NCBI GenBank assembly: GCA_964411235.1
Contig: CAYPKE010000122.1
Coordinates: 1-7,803, forward strand
Reading direction: 5' to 3'
Length of the DNA: 7,803 nucleotides
DNA from: JAAYKM01 sp964411235
Lineage (GTDB): Bacteria; Desulfobacterota; Syntrophia; Syntrophales; JAAYKM01
Shown: positions 6,127 through 7,803 of the stretch, piece after piece
How positions within the stretch are numbered: the first letter of the stretch is position 1
How the letters are laid out: each line of letters opens with the position of its first letter
The notes under the pieces: model-generated
The model's database searches: none
Seen by the model: the letters and a program-made list of their open reading frames with translations, nothing else
What the model was told of the DNA's origin: nothing
Program-made: the position numbers and the translations under genes

Positions 6127-7098
6127 TCAGTAGGCGGTCCCCTTCAGATCCTCGACGTAGAGCTGGGATGCAAAGGCCGCCGTCGCCCCGTCGCCGCAGG
6201 CGGTGACGACCTGGCGCAGCAGCTTGTGGGTACAGTCGCCGCAGGCGAAGAGCCCCTGCGCCGAGGTCCGCATCTGCTGGTCCACCAGTATGGCTCCGCC
6301 TTCCGCCAGTTCCGCCTGTCCCTTCACCAGATCACTGTTGGGAATCAGTCCGATGAAAACGAACACCCCCGACACGGCAAGGTCCCACGTTTTTCCCGGA
6401 TCCCGGACATCCCGGAGGCGCACCCCCGTCACGGTATCGCCGCCGATCACCTCCTCGACGACAGCATGCCAGGCGAAGGCGATCTTCTCATTGGCAAAGG
6501 CCCGCTGCTGAAGAACGGCCGCCGCCCGCAGGCGTTCCCGACGATGTACGATCGTCACCCTGGAGCAGAAATGGGTAAGAAACAGGGCCTCCTGCACCGC
6601 CGTGTCACCGCCGCCGACAACGACAACCTCGCGGTTGCGGTAAAAGGGGCCGTCGCAGGTGGCGCAATAGGAAACGCCGCGGCCGGTGAAGGACTCCTCG
6701 CCGGGGACATCAAGCTTCCGCCAATGGGCGCCTGTGGCCACGATCAGGGTGAGGGTCTCGAAGGTTCTCTCCCCGGACAGGACCGCCCATCCCCGGACGC
6801 CTTCCCATTCGCGGGCTTCGACGGCGGTGCAATCCGCCTGGGTGACCTGCAGGCCGAACTGGACCGCCTGTTTTTGGAATTTCTCGACGATCTCGAACCC
6901 GCTTGCCCCCTCGGGAACGCCCGGGTAGTTTTCGATCCAGTCGGTCACCGTTATCTGGCTCACCGTGGACACCCCTTCGACAAGCAGGGCCCTAAGACCG
7001 GCCCGGGCCGCATAGAGCCCCGCGGTATAACCGGCCGGCCCGCCGCCGACAATGACCACATCAAACACGTGATCCGGCATCTTATTCTTTTCCGTCAT
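6127..7098 (-). CDS. trxB: Thioredoxin reductase (NADPH)
   Basis: The 323-residue flavoenzyme transfers electrons from NADPH through FAD to thioredoxin in the cytoplasm. It has the low-molecular-weight TrxR layout: FAD motif GGGPAG (18-23), ENYPG (56-60), NADPH domain with redox pair C145-A-T-C148 in SYCATCDGPFY, GGGDTA (162-167), the NADPH-phosphate signature HRRERLR (185-191), and the C-terminal FAD motif FACGDC (284-289). The usual GGQ before the ENYPG region is VSQ (46-48), a minor departure near the flavin. ATG 7098 has AAGGAG five bases upstream; an in-frame ATG at 7152 would add 18 unconserved residues. The gap to the small upstream gene is 93 bp, so cotranscription is possible. No in-frame TGA is present; this is an ordinary cysteine enzyme. 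Confidence 0.94.
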   Translation of the reverse strand: MTEKNKMPDHVFDVVIVGGGPAGYTAGLYAARAGLRALLVEGVSTVSQITVTDWIENYPGVPEGASGFEIVEKFQKQAVQFGLQVTQADCTAVEAREWEGVRGWAVLSGERTFETLTLIVATGAHWRKLDVPGEESFTGRGVSYCATCDGPFYRNREVVVVGGGDTAVQEALFLTHFCSRVTIVHRRERLRAAAVLQQRAFANEKIAFAWHAVVEEVIGGDTVTGVRLRDVRDPGKTWDLAVSGVFVFIGLIPNSDLVKGQAELAEGGAILVDQQMRTSAQGLFACGDCTHKLLRQVVTACGDGATAAFASQLYVEDLKGTAY

Positions 7099-7191
7099 GA
7101 TCGCTCCTTTTCCATGGCAACGCTTCGGCACCCGCATCCCCCGCAGAAGCAACCGGTCGCTTCCGGTCCTCCCTGGCCAGTTTTGCCACGG

Positions 7192-7488
7192 CTATTTTTT
7201 GTCCTTCTGTTTCAGGGCTTTCTTCTGCACCTTCAGCAGGGCCTTCGCTTCCTTCTTGCCCGGTCCGGAAGAAAGCCCAGCCCCGGCCGGGTCTGCGGAC
7301 GCCACGCTCTTTTCCTCCCCGCCGGCGGATTCGTCATCCCGCCCCGGTTGCGGTTCCCTGCGCCGCCGGAAACGCACCATCAGGTATTTCGCGAAGCTCT
7401 TCCCGAACTGGCCGATGAATCCGGCGACCAGCACGATCAGAACCCACATGATGATTTTCCAGGAAAGAATGTCGTGGATATCCACCAT
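7192..7488 (-). CDS. Small single-pass membrane protein with a lysine-rich tail
   Basis: The 98-residue frame has a hydrophobic segment at about 11-27 (KIIMWVLIVLVAGFIG), then a basic stretch VRFRRRR (38-44), a low-complexity Gly/Ser/Ala/Glu middle and a lysine-rich end (KKALKQKDKK). The positive residues after the membrane segment predict the C-terminal tail in the cytoplasm. ATG 7488 is the only reasonable start, because an in-frame stop lies five codons and more upstream (near 7503), though the Shine-Dalgarno is weak (GGTTGGGG). I do not recognise a family. The clear membrane segment and its fit between thrC and trxB on the same strand make a real gene more likely than not. Confidence 0.55.
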   Translation of the reverse strand: MVDIHDILSWKIIMWVLIVLVAGFIGQFGKSFAKYLMVRFRRRREPQPGRDDESAGGEEKSVASADPAGAGLSSGPGKKEAKALLKVQKKALKQKDKK

Positions 7489-7569
7489 CGCCGTACCCCA
7501 ACCGTTTCAGCAATACATGATTCCGCCGCCGTTGGCCACCGATTTTTGACATCGCCGCGGAGGCAGGAC

Positions 7570-7589
7570 GGAATGGCCGGGGCCGTTCC
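7570..7589 (-). terminator. Possible hairpin directly after thrC
   Basis: GGAACGGCC and GGCCATTCC form an imperfect inverted repeat starting immediately after the thrC stop on the minus strand. It has a C-A mismatch, a tight loop and no T-run, so termination is doubtful. Confidence 0.25.
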
Positions 7590-7803
7590 TCAGGCAGACC
7601 GCCGGGAACGCTCCCGCAGGTAGGCCTTGAGGGCCGCATCATCCGCGGGCAGGCTAAGGGCCCCCCCCCGGCGCGTATCGATATCCCTCATGCTCGGCGG
7701 AAGCTCCGGCACGATGCGCAGGAGTTCCCCGATTTCGTCCGGAAACTTGGCCGGGTGGGCCGTCTCCAGGCTGACCCCGAGGCCCTCCGTGGGATGTTCC
7801 GCG
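7590..7803 (-). CDS. thrC: Threonine synthase, C-terminal fragment (5' part beyond the window)
   Basis: Seventy in-frame codons before the TGA at 7590-7592 match the end of threonine synthase, a PLP enzyme that converts O-phosphohomoserine to threonine. The recognisable part is SLETAHPAKFPDEI (11-24 of the fragment), followed by VPELPPSM and an end DDAALKAYLRERS, the family's usual C-terminal pattern. The start and the PLP lysine lie outside the window. A run of nine G (minus strand, 7661-7669) inside the gene is read in frame as RRGGA; the frame stays open to the family-typical end, so no indel need be assumed. It is probably the last gene of a unit entering from the right. Confidence 0.85.
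   Translation of the reverse strand, partial: AEHPTEGLGVSLETAHPAKFPDEIGELLRIVPELPPSMRDIDTRRGGALSLPADDAALKAYLRERSRRSA

Noticed and set aside
7146..7163. Inverted repeat GAAGCAACC/GGTCGCTTC upstream of trxB
   Set aside because: It has one mismatch, almost no loop and no T-run; it could arise by chance, and I could not assign it a role.
6226..7623. Plus-strand open frame of 465 codons
   Set aside because: It runs antisense to trxB and the small membrane gene, has no family resemblance, and its length follows from GC-rich third positions of the minus-strand genes.
7661..7669. Possible frameshift at the run of nine G in thrC
   Set aside because: Counting the run as given keeps the frame open through the family-typical C-terminus, so no error is needed.

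Overview
The window reads as a GC-rich bacterial chromosome segment in which every supported gene lies on the minus strand. In transcription order (high to low coordinates) they are: the 3' end of threonine synthase (thrC); a small lysine-rich single-pass membrane protein; thioredoxin reductase (trxB); prolipoprotein diacylglyceryl transferase (lgt); a CoA-disulfide-reductase-like flavoprotein; a TrmH/SpoU-family RNA methyltransferase; a secreted protein with two Kre9/KNH-like domains and a DNRLRE-like C-terminus; and the start of an unrecognised secreted protein running off the left edge. Dispersed palindromic repeats and a selenoprotein candidate together suggest an anaerobic deltaproteobacterium (Desulfobacterota, perhaps a syntroph). 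This is inference; no rRNA or taxonomic marker is present.

The most notable item is the flavoprotein at 3592-4926. Its reading frame is continuous except for one TGA at 4795-4797. That TGA lies exactly where the family has its redox-active cysteine (about residue 43, in the motif S-x-A-x-C-x-x-P-Y). The frame does not change across it, the FAD-binding N-terminus and the rest of the enzyme join perfectly, and a Shine-Dalgarno exists only for the upstream start. A stem-loop whose apical loop starts with G lies 18 nt after the TGA, as expected of a bacterial SECIS. I read this as a selenocysteine enzyme in which Sec replaces the CoA-binding catalytic cysteine. Automatic annotation would split it or call it a pseudogene.

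Right part (5823-7803): thrC tail, small membrane gene and trxB, then about 300 bp of non-coding DNA holding one copy of a roughly 100-nt palindromic repeat. Centre (3592-5822): lgt and the flavoprotein, 71 bp apart and possibly cotranscribed. Left part: the methyltransferase; the Kre9/DNRLRE gene, with its own near-consensus sigma70-type promoter just after the methyltransferase stop; then 592 bp of non-coding DNA with a second copy of the repeat, in opposite orientation, and another near-consensus promoter for the left-edge gene.

Thioredoxin reductase and the flavoprotein are both NAD(P)H-driven thiol-redox enzymes, and lgt and the two signal-peptide proteins concern the cell envelope. Nothing in the sequence shows that they form one pathway.
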